Origin: Mucilaginibacter lacusdianchii
GTDB taxonomy: Bacteria > Bacteroidota > Bacteroidia > Sphingobacteriales > Sphingobacteriaceae
Direction: 5' to 3'
Length of the DNA: 64,000 nt
Assembly (NCBI RefSeq): GCF_009770985.1
Contig: NZ_WSRW01000003.1
Span: 605,275 to 669,274 of the forward strand
Part shown: piece by piece, positions 45,566 through 53,613 of the stretch
Numbering within the stretch: position 1 is the stretch's first letter
Layout: each line of letters opens with the position of its first letter
Notes under the pieces: generated by a model
Told to the model about the DNA's origin: nothing
The model's database searches: none
What the model saw: only the letters and a program-made list of their open reading frames with translations
Made by a program: the position numbers and the translations under genes

Positions 45566-46180
45566 TTAAAATAATCCGTGAATTTCCGCTTCTATAAGGT
45601 TGATGATGCTGCCTAAATCTTCGCTGTTATTGGCAAAGTCCAGGTTATCCATATCCACAATCAGCAGTTTGCCAAGCTTATAGTTGGCAATCCACTTCTC
45701 GTATTTTTCGTTTAGTTTAGATAGGTAGTCTAAACGGATACCGATTTCATACTCTCGGCCGCGGCGGTGGATGTTATTTACCAATTTAGGAATCGATGCT
45801 TTCAAATATACCAGCAAATCCGGTGGTTTGATGAATGAAGTGATGTTCTCAAATATCGACTGATAGTTGTCGTAATCACGCGTATCCATCAACTCCATAT
45901 CGTGCAGGTTCTCGGCAAATATGTAGGCGTCTTCGTAAATGGTACGATCCTGAATGATGTCTTTTGAGCCATTTTGTATTTCCGTAATCTGACGGAAACG
46001 GCTGTTCAAAAAGTAAATCTGCAGGTTAAAGCTCCAGCGTTTCATGTCGCCGTAAAAATCTTCGAGGTATGGGTTGTTATCTACCGCTTCGTATTGCGGC
46101 TCCCAACCATAGTTTTTGGCTAACAAACCTGTTAAGGTAGTTTTTCCGGCTCCTATATTTCCAACAATGGCAATGTGCAT
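45566..46180 (-). CDS. deoxynucleoside kinase
   Basis: A 204-residue cytoplasmic kinase that phosphorylates deoxynucleosides (dA/dG kinase-like). The P-loop is GNIGAGKTT at 7-15; QDRTIYEDAYIFAENLHD holds the catalytic region with its Arg and Glu, and NIHRRGREYEIGI is the lid. Substrate preference cannot be read with certainty. It lies 95 bases upstream of kdsB on the same strand. Confidence 0.9.
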   Translation of the reverse strand: MHIAIVGNIGAGKTTLTGLLAKNYGWEPQYEAVDNNPYLEDFYGDMKRWSFNLQIYFLNSRFRQITEIQNGSKDIIQDRTIYEDAYIFAENLHDMELMDTRDYDNYQSIFENITSFIKPPDLLVYLKASIPKLVNNIHRRGREYEIGIRLDYLSKLNEKYEKWIANYKLGKLLIVDMDNLDFANNSEDLGSIINLIEAEIHGLF

Positions 46181-46313
46181 GGGAATGTAATTAGTTGCTT
46201 GAGTAGTTCATGATTCATCGTAATCAGTTCATGGTAAAAGATCGACCATGTTATGCTTTAGTATTCTATAACACAATAGGCTGTAAACTACAAACCAACA
46301 ACTACGATATCAA

Positions 46314-47309
46314 TTAAAAATTTCTGAATCCAATAATCTCGCGTACCTCACGGATAGTTTTTGAGGCACTTTCACGCGCCTTGGCTGCACCGAAGCGCGC
46401 CACCTGACGTAGATAAGCCTGATCGTTGGCTATGTCGTTTATACGTTCGCGGATAGGAGCGGTGCCAATAATCATATCCTCGGCTAGTTGCTTTTTCAAA
46501 TCGCCGTAACGGATCTGGCATTTATTGTATAGTTCGTCAAAATGCTGGTAAGTGTCAGGCGTAGACACCACCTTTATTAAGTCGAACAGGTTTTGTATTT
46601 CAGATGGTTTTTCTTGATTTTCTGCTGTTGGGCCGCTATCAGTAACGGCTCTCATCACTTTTTTGCGGATTACTTCTGGTGAGTCGGACAGGTAAACCGC
46701 ATTGCCTTCACCTTCAGATTTGCCCATTTTGCCCTTGCCATCCAAGCCGGGAATTTTTACCAGATTGTTGCTGTAGTTAAACGCATATGGTTCTGGAAAG
46801 TACTCGTGATTATACAAGCGGTTAAAGCGATTTCCGAAAGTGCGGGACATTTCCAAGTGTTGTTCTTGGTCTTTACCCACAGGTACTTTGGTAGCTTTAT
46901 GAATAAGAATATCGGCCGCCATTAGCACCGGGTAGGTAAGCAGGCCGGCATTTACATTATCAGGATTAGCGCGCACTTTATCTTTAAATGAGGTGGCACG
47001 CTCCAACTCGCCCAGGTAAGCGTTCATGTTCAGGTACAAGTAAAGCTCGGCTACTTCGGGTACGTCCGACTGTATGTAAATTGTAGCACGCTCAGGGTCA
47101 ATACCAGCGGCCAGATATTCAACCAACACCTGTTTTACGTTGCCGTGCAAGTCGGCAGGAGTAGGGTGTGTGGTCAGCGAGTGTAAATCAGCAATAAAAA
47201 AATAACAATTGTATTCGTGCTGCATTTTAATGAAGTTTTGGATAGCACCATAGTAGTTACCCAAATGCAGTTTTCCGGTGGAACGAATACCACTAACAAC
47301 AGTTTCCAT
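46314..47309 (-). CDS. trpS: tryptophanyl-tRNA synthetase
   Basis: Charges tRNA-Trp. The 331-residue class I synthetase has the HIGH-like HLGNYYGA at 16-23 and the KMSKS-like GKMGKSEG near 200. AGIDPERATIYIQSDVPE is a typical segment. Length is normal. It is divergent from plsC with only 41 bases between the start codons. Confidence 0.96.
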   Translation of the reverse strand: METVVSGIRSTGKLHLGNYYGAIQNFIKMQHEYNCYFFIADLHSLTTHPTPADLHGNVKQVLVEYLAAGIDPERATIYIQSDVPEVAELYLYLNMNAYLGELERATSFKDKVRANPDNVNAGLLTYPVLMAADILIHKATKVPVGKDQEQHLEMSRTFGNRFNRLYNHEYFPEPYAFNYSNNLVKIPGLDGKGKMGKSEGEGNAVYLSDSPEVIRKKVMRAVTDSGPTAENQEKPSEIQNLFDLIKVVSTPDTYQHFDELYNKCQIRYGDLKKQLAEDMIIGTAPIRERINDIANDQAYLRQVARFGAAKARESASKTIREVREIIGFRNF

Positions 47310-47336
47310 AATAGGGGCGAAAGTACGGAATTTTTA

Positions 47337-47344
47337 TATTTTTG
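47337..47344 (+). promoter_or_regulatory. possible -7 promoter box of plsC
   Basis: TATTTTTG is an exact TAnnTTTG match. Its position predicts a transcript starting at or near the plsC ATG at 47351, i.e. leaderless. A -33 TTG is not evident. Confidence 0.35.
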
Positions 47345-47350
47345 AGGCCG

Positions 47351-48088
47351 ATGAAAAAACTATTGAAGAAAGTACACAGCCATTTTTACCGTTACAGCGT
47401 GGCTGTTTTCTTCTTTCTGCTATGGCCATTTTTATATTACTTTTCGCGGAAGGCTGAAAGGTATCCGATGATGAATAAGTTTAGAAAAATATGGGGTATA
47501 TGCAGCTCATCCATATCCGGAATATTTTACCGCTATACAGTAGAACAACCTATAGATTGGAGCCGTACTTACATCATTTGCCCTAACCATACTTCCAACT
47601 TGGATATTACGGCCATTAGCTTGTTTATGAAAAATAATTTTTGTTTCATTGGTAAAGAAGAGCTATTGAAAAATCCGGTAACCAAGTTGTTTTTTCAAAC
47701 CATAGATATACCGGTTAACCGCGATAGTAGAATGTCATCATTCCGGGCTTTTAAAAGCGCGGCCGAGCGTTTGCAGCAGGGCATGAGTATGGTAATATTT
47801 CCGGAGGGTAAGATACCGGACGATTATCCGCCAACATTGCATGAGTTTAAAAACGGTCCATTTAGGTTGGCCATTGAACATAAGGTGCCTATTATTCCGG
47901 TGAGCTCATTAGATACCTGGAAAGTTTTATGGGATACAGGTCTGGAAAAAGGTAGTCGTCCGGGCATTTGTAATATATTTGTGCATGCGCCTATAGAAAC
48001 TGCGCACTTAACCGTTGATGATGCTGATGACCTGCGCGATCAAGTATATCAATTGATTAACCAAAAACTACACAATCATGCAAATTGA
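47351..48088 (+). CDS. plsC: 1-acyl-sn-glycerol-3-phosphate acyltransferase PlsC
   Basis: Transfers an acyl chain to lysophosphatidic acid to give phosphatidic acid, the second step of phospholipid synthesis. The 245-residue protein has one N-terminal membrane helix (about 15-35), the catalytic NHTSNLD (HX4D) block, and FPEGK for substrate binding. ATG 47351 is chosen over a TTG three codons upstream. The stop overlaps the gatC start by 11 bases, so the two are translationally coupled. Confidence 0.92.
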   Translation: MKKLLKKVHSHFYRYSVAVFFFLLWPFLYYFSRKAERYPMMNKFRKIWGICSSSISGIFYRYTVEQPIDWSRTYIICPNHTSNLDITAISLFMKNNFCFIGKEELLKNPVTKLFFQTIDIPVNRDSRMSSFRAFKSAAERLQQGMSMVIFPEGKIPDDYPPTLHEFKNGPFRLAIEHKVPIIPVSSLDTWKVLWDTGLEKGSRPGICNIFVHAPIETAHLTVDDADDLRDQVYQLINQKLHNHAN

Positions 48089-48371
48089 TAAAGATACTGT
48101 CAACAAAATAGCTCACCTGGCCCGCTTGGAAGTAACTGAGCAGGAAACCGGTGAATTGATTCAAGACATGAGCCGCATACTTGACTTTATGGCCAAGTTA
48201 AACGAAGTTGATACCAGCAATGTAGCACCGCTGGTTTATATGACTAATGAAGTGAACGTTTTGCGCGAAGATGTTGTAAAACATGATATTACGCATGCCG
48301 AGGCGTTATTAAATTCGCCCGAACATGATGGTCAGCACTTCTTAGTAGCTAAGGTTATTGAGAAGAAGTAA
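48078..48371 (+). CDS. gatC: Asp/Glu-tRNA(Asn/Gln) amidotransferase subunit GatC
   Basis: Small subunit that stabilises GatA in the amidotransferase making Gln-tRNA and Asn-tRNA. The 97-residue protein has the family pattern: VNKIAHLARLEVTEQE, then LIQDMSRILDFMAKLNEVDTS, then VNVLREDVV. Overlaps the plsC end. gatA and gatB are not in the window. Confidence 0.94.
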   Translation: MQIDKDTVNKIAHLARLEVTEQETGELIQDMSRILDFMAKLNEVDTSNVAPLVYMTNEVNVLREDVVKHDITHAEALLNSPEHDGQHFLVAKVIEKK

Positions 48372-48413
48372 TTAGTTTGTACAATATTTATACTTACCAA
48401 AAGTGTTTATATC

Positions 48414-48888
48414 ATGAAAAAAGTATTTTTTTATAGCTGCCCTATTTTGTAGTACGGTTGCAATTGCGCAAAAAAGCACAATTACAACAGCTGCTCCCGG
48501 CGTAACTTATGGTAAATTGATCACTAGCAATAAGGCTATCAGTTTACCTAAGTTGAACCAAGCACTAGCTACTGATACTATTTACCATGGAAAAGTATCC
48601 GGCGAGGTGGTCGAGGTTTGCAAAAAGAAAGGGTGTTTCATGAAACTTAAACAAGCCGACGGCAATCATGTGATGGTACGCTTTACCGACTATGCTTTTT
48701 TTATGCCGCAAAACATTGTAGGTAAAAAGGTAGTGGTAGAAGGTACAGCCAAATCCTCAGAAACCAGTGTTGAGCGCCTTCGGCATTATGCTGCTGACGT
48801 CGGTAAAAGTGAAACAGAAATTGCCAAAATAAATCAGCCTAAAAAAGATATTCAGATTATGGCTGATGGCGTGTTGGTGATGGAATAG
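48414..48888 (+). pseudogene. DUF4920 exported protein, frameshifted in signal peptide
   Basis: The mature domain (residues after VTYGKLITSNKAI, including VCKKKGCFMKL and VRFTDYAFFMPQ) is a clear DUF4920 protein. The ATG at 48414 reads MKKVFFYSCPIL and stops. With one T removed from the T7 run at 48426-48432 it reads MKKVFFIAALFCSTVAIAQ, a textbook signal peptide, and continues in frame to the DUF4920 domain. So the gene is either disrupted by a one-base insertion, switches by slippage, or contains a sequencing error. DUF4920 is a small periplasmic domain of unknown function with two conserved Cys. It lies 42 bases after gatC. Confidence 0.75.
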
Positions 48889-48929
48889 TGGTTTTTTCCT
48901 ATCACCTCATGTGGAAGAGAATATTAAAA

Positions 48930-49026
48930 TATTGTCATCTCGAACGACAGAGAGAGATCTTTTGAAATTAGCAGGTTCACTAATCGCTTTCAAAGGATTT
49001 TTCGTTATCACTCGAAATGACATTTT
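48930..49026. repeat. dispersed palindromic element, copy 2
   Basis: Inverted repeat with arms starting ATTGTCATCTCGA and ending with the complement of AATGTCATTTCGA; inner parts GATCTTTTGAAA and TTTCAAAGGATT also pair. It matches the 36661-36750 element in arm order and sequence but has diverged. It again sits between convergent genes, here the DUF4920 gene and the GH19 chitinase gene. Confidence 0.75.
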
Positions 49027-49071
49027 TTATTTAAGATATACTTTAAGTACTACCCCCCCAGACGGCCGGCG

Positions 49072-50094
49072 TTACTCATTTACACCATATAAATAGGGTT
49101 GCATTTTGGCGCAGCTGCAAACGCAGTTGTCGTCTTTCACGCCAAGTTTAGCTAGAAGATATTGGTAAAAACCCATGCGGTCTTTCATGTTGTACATATT
49201 CTCACCTTTATTGCATTCCACCTCGCCGTTAATAATGTTAATGGTCATGCCAAAACCTGGTGAACGCCCTTTGGCCTTGTCGCTGGCTTTGGGTTGCCAT
49301 TTACCAATCATCACATCATGCGCTGATGGTTTATGGGTTTGCGGCATCATCCAAAAATAAATGGCTGTTTCAAAGGCAATTACCGGGTCGGTTTCTACTA
49401 AGTCGGGGTTTTTCAAAAGTATTTGATCGTCGCCTAAGATACAGTCAGAAGCATAGCCGTAGTTGCCATTGTAGCTCAGCTGCATGGGGCCGCGTCCGTA
49501 ATATTTTTTGCCGGCAATAGGGGGATATTCGTCACTTTCGCCAATGTAGGCGTTAGTTGTGTTGTTTTCATGAATCAGCATTAAGCCGTCATTGTATTTG
49601 CCGTCTTCGCCGTGACGGGTTTCGTGGGCAATGTGGGCAAAAAAAGCGGCTAGCTCTTTTTTGTTGGCCACGGCATCTTTTTCTGTACAAAAGTTTCCAA
49701 AGTTTACCTCGTAAGTACTATCGGGTTTTTCCTTAGCCCACTCTTCGTTCCAGTCTACATCCTGGCGAACAATGGTTGACTTGCCGGTTGTTTTATCTGT
49801 ACGAACAAGCTGGTAAACAGAAACCGCACGCCGGGTAACTTTTATTTTAATGTTACTTAATTGTTTCACCGCCTTCACAAATGACTGATAGCTATAGAAA
49901 GCAGCGTGCTGCGGAAACAAATCATTATACTGCTTTTCGGTAATCAAGCCTGCTGCACTAATTTTTACCGGGGCTGTAGCGGCAGCAGGTGTTTGGGAAC
50001 TATTAGAGGTATTGCCGCAACTGAAACTTACTAAAATGGCCGCAAATACAGCAGATTTGATAATATTAAATGAGTGAGACAACTTTTTATTCAT
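49072..50094 (-). CDS. GH19 chitinase lipoprotein
   Basis: A 340-residue lipoprotein (MNKKLSHSFNIIKSAVFAA, lipobox Cys at 26) with a C-terminal glycoside hydrolase family 19 domain from about residue 45. The catalytic Glu is E158 in AHIAHETRHGED, and YYGRGPMQLSYNGNYG is the family's substrate-site block. GH19 enzymes cleave chitin or, in some cases, peptidoglycan with lysozyme-like activity. As it is anchored on the cell, it may attack fungal or insect chitin fragments or take part in envelope turnover. The frame opens at 50106, but ATG 50094 begins the signal. Confidence 0.87.
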   Translation of the reverse strand: MNKKLSHSFNIIKSAVFAAILVSFSCGNTSNSSQTPAAATAPVKISAAGLITEKQYNDLFPQHAAFYSYQSFVKAVKQLSNIKIKVTRRAVSVYQLVRTDKTTGKSTIVRQDVDWNEEWAKEKPDSTYEVNFGNFCTEKDAVANKKELAAFFAHIAHETRHGEDGKYNDGLMLIHENNTTNAYIGESDEYPPIAGKKYYGRGPMQLSYNGNYGYASDCILGDDQILLKNPDLVETDPVIAFETAIYFWMMPQTHKPSAHDVMIGKWQPKASDKAKGRSPGFGMTINIINGEVECNKGENMYNMKDRMGFYQYLLAKLGVKDDNCVCSCAKMQPYLYGVNE

Positions 50095-50199
50095 ATAAAC
50101 AGTCATTGCTATATTTATGCCTTAAAATGGAACGGTAAAAGTTTACATTTATTTATACTGTGCCAAAAACAATATTAAATTTATTTACTTGCAGTTGCA

Positions 50200-50748
50200 A
50201 TGAAGATATATACCAAAACCGGCGACAAAGGTTTTACCTCATTAATTGGCGGCAGCCGTGTTCCTAAATATCATATCCGGATAGAAAGTTATGGCACAAT
50301 AGATGAACTGAACACCTATATAGGCTTGATTGCCGATCAGCAACCGGTATCTCGACATAAAGATGTATTAAAACAAATACAAAATCGTCTGTTTACAATA
50401 GGTGCCATGCTGGCTGCCGATCCGGAAAAATCAAGTATGGTAATACCGGATATTACTGATGCTGATGTTGTAGTGTTAGAGCAGGAGATAGATGGCATGA
50501 CGTCATTATTGCCAGAGCTGAAACATTTTATATTGCCGGGTGGTAGTAATACTATCTCATTTTGTCATTTAGGACGATGTGTATGTCGCCGGGCCGAACG
50601 CTTAGTTGTTCAGTTGGCTGAGGAAAGCACGGTCGACGAAAACATAATCATTTACCTTAACCGTTTAAGTGATTACCTGTTTGTATTGGCACGCACTGCA
50701 GGGCAGGATGAACAAGTCCCTGAAAATAAATGGATGCCTCGATTTTGA
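50200..50748 (+). CDS. cob(I)yrinic acid a,c-diamide adenosyltransferase (PduO type)
   Basis: Transfers an adenosyl group from ATP to cobalamin to make adenosylcobalamin. The 182-residue protein has the N-terminal ATP loop KIYTKTGDKGFTSLIGGSR and the C-terminal RCVCRRAERLVV plus YLNRLSDYLFVLAR. These are the hallmarks of PduO/ATR-type enzymes. No B12 riboswitch or other B12 gene is nearby. Confidence 0.93.
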   Translation: MKIYTKTGDKGFTSLIGGSRVPKYHIRIESYGTIDELNTYIGLIADQQPVSRHKDVLKQIQNRLFTIGAMLAADPEKSSMVIPDITDADVVVLEQEIDGMTSLLPELKHFILPGGSNTISFCHLGRCVCRRAERLVVQLAEESTVDENIIIYLNRLSDYLFVLARTAGQDEQVPENKWMPRF

Positions 50749-50764
50749 AATGTGAAAAAAAATA

Positions 50765-50797
50765 TTTGAAAAATCAATACAAAATATTATACTTTTG
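50765..50797 (+). promoter_or_regulatory. promoter of the DUF2795 gene
   Basis: A TTTG at 50765-50768 and a TACTTTTG at 50790-50797 match the Bacteroidota -33 and -7 elements with a spacing of 21 bases, the normal range. Transcription would start near 50803, giving a leader of about 35 bases before the ATG at 50838. Best promoter match in the window. Confidence 0.7.
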
Positions 50798-50837
50798 CGA
50801 AAATTGAATATTAACCCAAACTAATAAATTATAACGT

Positions 50838-51059
50838 ATGTACTGGACTCTTGAACTGGCGTCTCATCTAGAAGATGCACCATGGCCTGCTACCAAAGAT
50901 GAATTGATTGATTACGCTATCCGTTCGGGCGCTCCTGTTGAGGTTATCGAGAACCTGCAAGCGCTGGAAGATGATGGCGAGCCATATGAAAATATCGAAG
51001 AAATTTGGCCGGATTATCCAACCAAAGACGATTTCTTTTTTAACGAAGACGAATATTAA
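50838..51059 (+). CDS. DUF2795 protein
   Basis: A 73-residue acidic protein matching DUF2795: MYWTLELASHLEDAPWPATK at the start, then YAIRSGAPVEVIENLQALEDD, and a IEEIWPDYPTKDDF end. Such small proteins are conserved in Bacteroidota but have no known function. It has a clear promoter and a perfect terminator, so it is a well-defined single transcript, usually highly expressed. Confidence 0.88.
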   Translation: MYWTLELASHLEDAPWPATKDELIDYAIRSGAPVEVIENLQALEDDGEPYENIEEIWPDYPTKDDFFFNEDEY

Positions 51060-51069
51060 ATATCATATT

Positions 51070-51094
51070 AAACCTGCGAAAGCAGGTTTTTTTT
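51070..51094 (+). terminator. terminator after DUF2795 gene
   Basis: AAACCTGC-GAAA-GCAGGTTT, a perfect 8-base stem with a GAAA tetraloop, at 51070-51089 followed by eight T. Confidence 0.9.
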
Positions 51095-51180
51095 GTTTAT
51101 GTCCAACTTTTTGGAATGGTTTTGGTTAAGTAGATATCTGAAAAACATTCATTTATTTTCAAACTTAAACATTTACCAAA

Positions 51181-51327
51181 ATGAGAGGCTTACTTTACAT
51201 TATCGCTGTTATCCTGATTATTGGATGGCTGTTGGGAGTTTTTGTGTACTCCGCCACTGGATTAATCCACGTTTTACTTGTTATAGCTATCATCGCGCTG
51301 CTTTTAGGCGTTATCAGAAGGGCTTAA
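51181..51327 (+). CDS. tiny membrane protein, lmo0937 family (paralogue 1)
   Basis: A 48-residue protein with two membrane segments, near identical in its first two thirds to the protein at 30147: both have LLYI-AVILIIGW and YSATGLIH. Not found by ORF length filters. It is followed after 46 bases by a more diverged paralogue, so it is a tandem pair. Function unknown. Confidence 0.8.
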   Translation: MRGLLYIIAVILIIGWLLGVFVYSATGLIHVLLVIAIIALLLGVIRRA

Positions 51328-51373
51328 CTCACTATCATTTTCACTCACTCACTTATATCTAAATCATTTACCT

Positions 51374-51535
51374 ATGGGAAATTTATTGTATTTAATCGCA
51401 GTTATCTTAATCATTTTATGGGTTGTCGGCTTTGTATTCCACGGGCTAGGATCTTTTGGTGATGGCGGTATTATTCACGTGTTATTAGTAATAGCTATTA
51501 TTGCTATTTTACTAAGAGTAATAAGAAGCGCATAA
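51374..51535 (+). CDS. tiny membrane protein, lmo0937 family (paralogue 2)
   Basis: A 53-residue protein with the same two-segment layout (LLYLIAVILIILWVVGFVF, then IIHVLLVIAIIAILL) but with a Gly-rich insert (HGLGSFGDGG) between the segments. It lies 46 bases after its paralogue and ends before a bidirectional terminator. Function unknown. Confidence 0.8.
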   Translation: MGNLLYLIAVILIILWVVGFVFHGLGSFGDGGIIHVLLVIAIIAILLRVIRSA

Positions 51536-51555
51536 CTTATAAAATACCATTTAGC

Positions 51556-51590
51556 AAAAAGGGCTACCTGTTACAGGTGGCCCTTTTTGT
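51556..51590. terminator. bidirectional terminator overlapping the ispD end
   Basis: AAAAAGGGC-ACCTG at 51556-51570 pairs with CAGGT-GCCCTTTTT at 51574-51588, three-base loop, one mismatch. The plus-strand T-run ends paralogue 2. The last codons and stop of ispD (stop at 51571-51573) lie inside the stem. Confidence 0.85.
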
Positions 51591-52302
51591 TTAGTAGTAT
51601 CTCTGCTAAAGCGATATCTTCAGGGAAGGTAATTTTAAAGTTTTGATAACTGCCCTCCACAATTTGAATCGTATTCCCGGCTTGCTCTGCTACACTGGCA
51701 TCGTCGGTAAAACTGTCTTGATAAGGTAATTCGTATGCTTTTTTCAACAAATTGGCCTGAAAAGTTTGCGGTGTTTGCACTAAGTAAATTTCTTCACGTA
51801 TCAGGCTTTTGGTTTTATTACCGGTAACCTGTCTTACCGAATCTCGGCTTTTTACGGCTACCACAACCGAGCCCACCAGAGCCGCTTGCTGATAAGCTTC
51901 TTCAATAGTTGCTGTGTCCACCATCGGGCGTACGGCATCGTGCACAGCTACTAAAGCATCATCCGGCACTAGTTGCAGGCCATTTTTAACAGAATGGAAC
52001 CTTGTTACGCCGCCACTCACTAAATGGTGTGGTAACTTAAACTCATATTGTGTACACAAATATGTCCAATATTCATGATAGTTTACAGGCAACACTACAA
52101 TCAGTTCTGGTTTTAATTGACTAGAGTAGAACGCTTCCAGCGTGTGCATTAAAACAGGTTTGCCATTAAGTAATAAAAATTGTTTTGGCACAGCACTTTG
52201 CATACGGGTTCCAGATCCACCAGCTACAATGATGGCGTAAGCATTAGTGGTGAATGACGGGTTTTGAGTAGTAATATCGTCAGTAGATAAATGGTGGGAC
52301 AT
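51571..52302 (-). CDS. ispD: 2-C-methyl-D-erythritol 4-phosphate cytidylyltransferase IspD
   Basis: Third step of the MEP isoprenoid pathway, making CDP-methylerythritol. The protein (243 residues from ATG 52302) has the glycosyltransferase-like nucleotide loop AIIVAGGSGTRMQSAVPKQF, HDAVRP and TDDASV. The core starts about residue 20, so the N-terminus is a little longer than in most relatives; the frame opens to 52332. The end of the gene lies within a terminator. Confidence 0.92.
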   Translation of the reverse strand: MSHHLSTDDITTQNPSFTTNAYAIIVAGGSGTRMQSAVPKQFLLLNGKPVLMHTLEAFYSSQLKPELIVVLPVNYHEYWTYLCTQYEFKLPHHLVSGGVTRFHSVKNGLQLVPDDALVAVHDAVRPMVDTATIEEAYQQAALVGSVVVAVKSRDSVRQVTGNKTKSLIREEIYLVQTPQTFQANLLKKAYELPYQDSFTDDASVAEQAGNTIQIVEGSYQNFKITFPEDIALAEILLNKKGHL

Positions 52303-52349
52303 TGTATTACAAATTGGATCAAATATCAGCAATGTGTTGCAATAAAAAA

Positions 52350-52373
52350 CGCCGGAAATTTTATGTTCCGGCG
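52350..52373 (-). terminator. terminator after queA
   Basis: A perfect 8-base stem, CGCCGGAA/TTCCGGCG at 52350-52357 and 52366-52373, with an 8-base loop and a T-run on the minus strand (A-run 52343-52349). It lies 43 bases past the queA stop. Confidence 0.85.
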
Positions 52374-52416
52374 CTTATATAGTAATTTTTATGAGCTTAA
52401 TTTTACTCACAACTGC

Positions 52417-53466
52417 TTATATAAGCAGCATCGCATCACCATAGCTATAAAAGCGGTATTTCTCTTTTACGGCTACTTCGTAAGCGTTCATCACATTTTC
52501 GTAACCACCAAAGGCACAAATCATCATCAACAGGGTCGATTCTGGCGTATGGAAGTTGGTGATCATGGAGTTAGCAATACTGAAATCATACGGCGGGAAG
52601 ATAAACTTACTGGTCCAATCGTTAGCTGCTTTCAGTGTTTTGTTGGCTGATACTGCCGATTCAATGGTACGCATGGAAGTAGTACCTACTGCACACACAC
52701 GACGTTTGTTTTCAATGGCACGGTTTACAACATCAGCTTGCTTTTGCTCGATGATAAATTGCTCTGAATCCATTTTGTGCTTAGTCAAATCTTCCACCTC
52801 AACCTGGCGGAATGTGCCCAAACCAACATGAAGTGTTACTTCAGCAAACTCAACACCTTTTAATTCCAGGCGTTTCATTAGCTCGCGGCTAAAGTGTAAG
52901 CCAGCTGTAGGAGCGGCAACGGCACCTTCGTTTTTAGCAAAAATGGTTTGGTAACGCTCTTTATCTTCGGCAGTGGCTTTACGTTTAATATACTTAGGCA
53001 GTGGTGTTTCACCTAAAATTTCCACGTTACGACGGAATTCTTCGTCGGTACCGTCAAATAAGAAACGGATAGTACGGCCGCGGGATGTGGTGTTGTCAAC
53101 CACTTCGGCAACCAGTAAATCGTCATCACCAAAATATAACTTGTTACCTACGCGTATTTTGCGTGCAGGGTCAACCAATACGTCCCATAAACGTAGTTCT
53201 TTATTTAATTCACGTAATAAAAATACTTCGATGGTAGCACCGGTTTTTTCCTTGTTGCCATACATACGGGCCGGAAACACCTTGGTGTTATTCAGGATCA
53301 TCACATCCTTGTCATCAAAATAATCCAAAACATCTTTAAATATCTTGTGCTCAATTTTTCCGGAGTCGCGGTGCAGTACCATTAAACGCGATTCATCACG
53401 GGTGGGTGAAGGCGTATGTGCAACTAATGATTCGGGTAAATTGAATTTAAATTGAGATAATTTCAT
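52417..53466 (-). CDS. queA: S-adenosylmethionine:tRNA ribosyltransferase-isomerase QueA
   Basis: Transfers the ribosyl part of SAM to preQ1 at tRNA position 34, forming epoxyqueuosine. The 349-residue protein has the family blocks LVAHTPSPTRDESRLMVL, ILNNTKVFPARMYG, AAPTAGLHFSRELM and HVGLGTFRQVEVEDL and TNFHTPESTLLMM. A -7 box TACATTTG lies at 53493-53500 on its strand. It is single, with no other queuosine genes in view. Confidence 0.95.
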   Translation of the reverse strand: MKLSQFKFNLPESLVAHTPSPTRDESRLMVLHRDSGKIEHKIFKDVLDYFDDKDVMILNNTKVFPARMYGNKEKTGATIEVFLLRELNKELRLWDVLVDPARKIRVGNKLYFGDDDLLVAEVVDNTTSRGRTIRFLFDGTDEEFRRNVEILGETPLPKYIKRKATAEDKERYQTIFAKNEGAVAAPTAGLHFSRELMKRLELKGVEFAEVTLHVGLGTFRQVEVEDLTKHKMDSEQFIIEQKQADVVNRAIENKRRVCAVGTTSMRTIESAVSANKTLKAANDWTSKFIFPPYDFSIANSMITNFHTPESTLLMMICAFGGYENVMNAYEVAVKEKYRFYSYGDAMLLI

Positions 53467-53492
53467 GTTTTGTAAAATAAAATTTCAGGGCG

Positions 53493-53500
53493 CAAATGTA
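53493..53500 (-). promoter_or_regulatory. possible -7 promoter box of queA
   Basis: On the minus strand it reads TACATTTG (TAnnTTTG), 27 bases upstream of the start codon. No convincing -33 box. Confidence 0.35.
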
Positions 53501-53613
53501 AGTAAAATTTTTAGTTATATTAAACGCGTACCTCTAGCTTTTGTGTTCTTAAACATAATGCAATAAATTTTTATTTATTTTGACCCCTAATAATTCATTA
53601 TAAACCGCTATTC

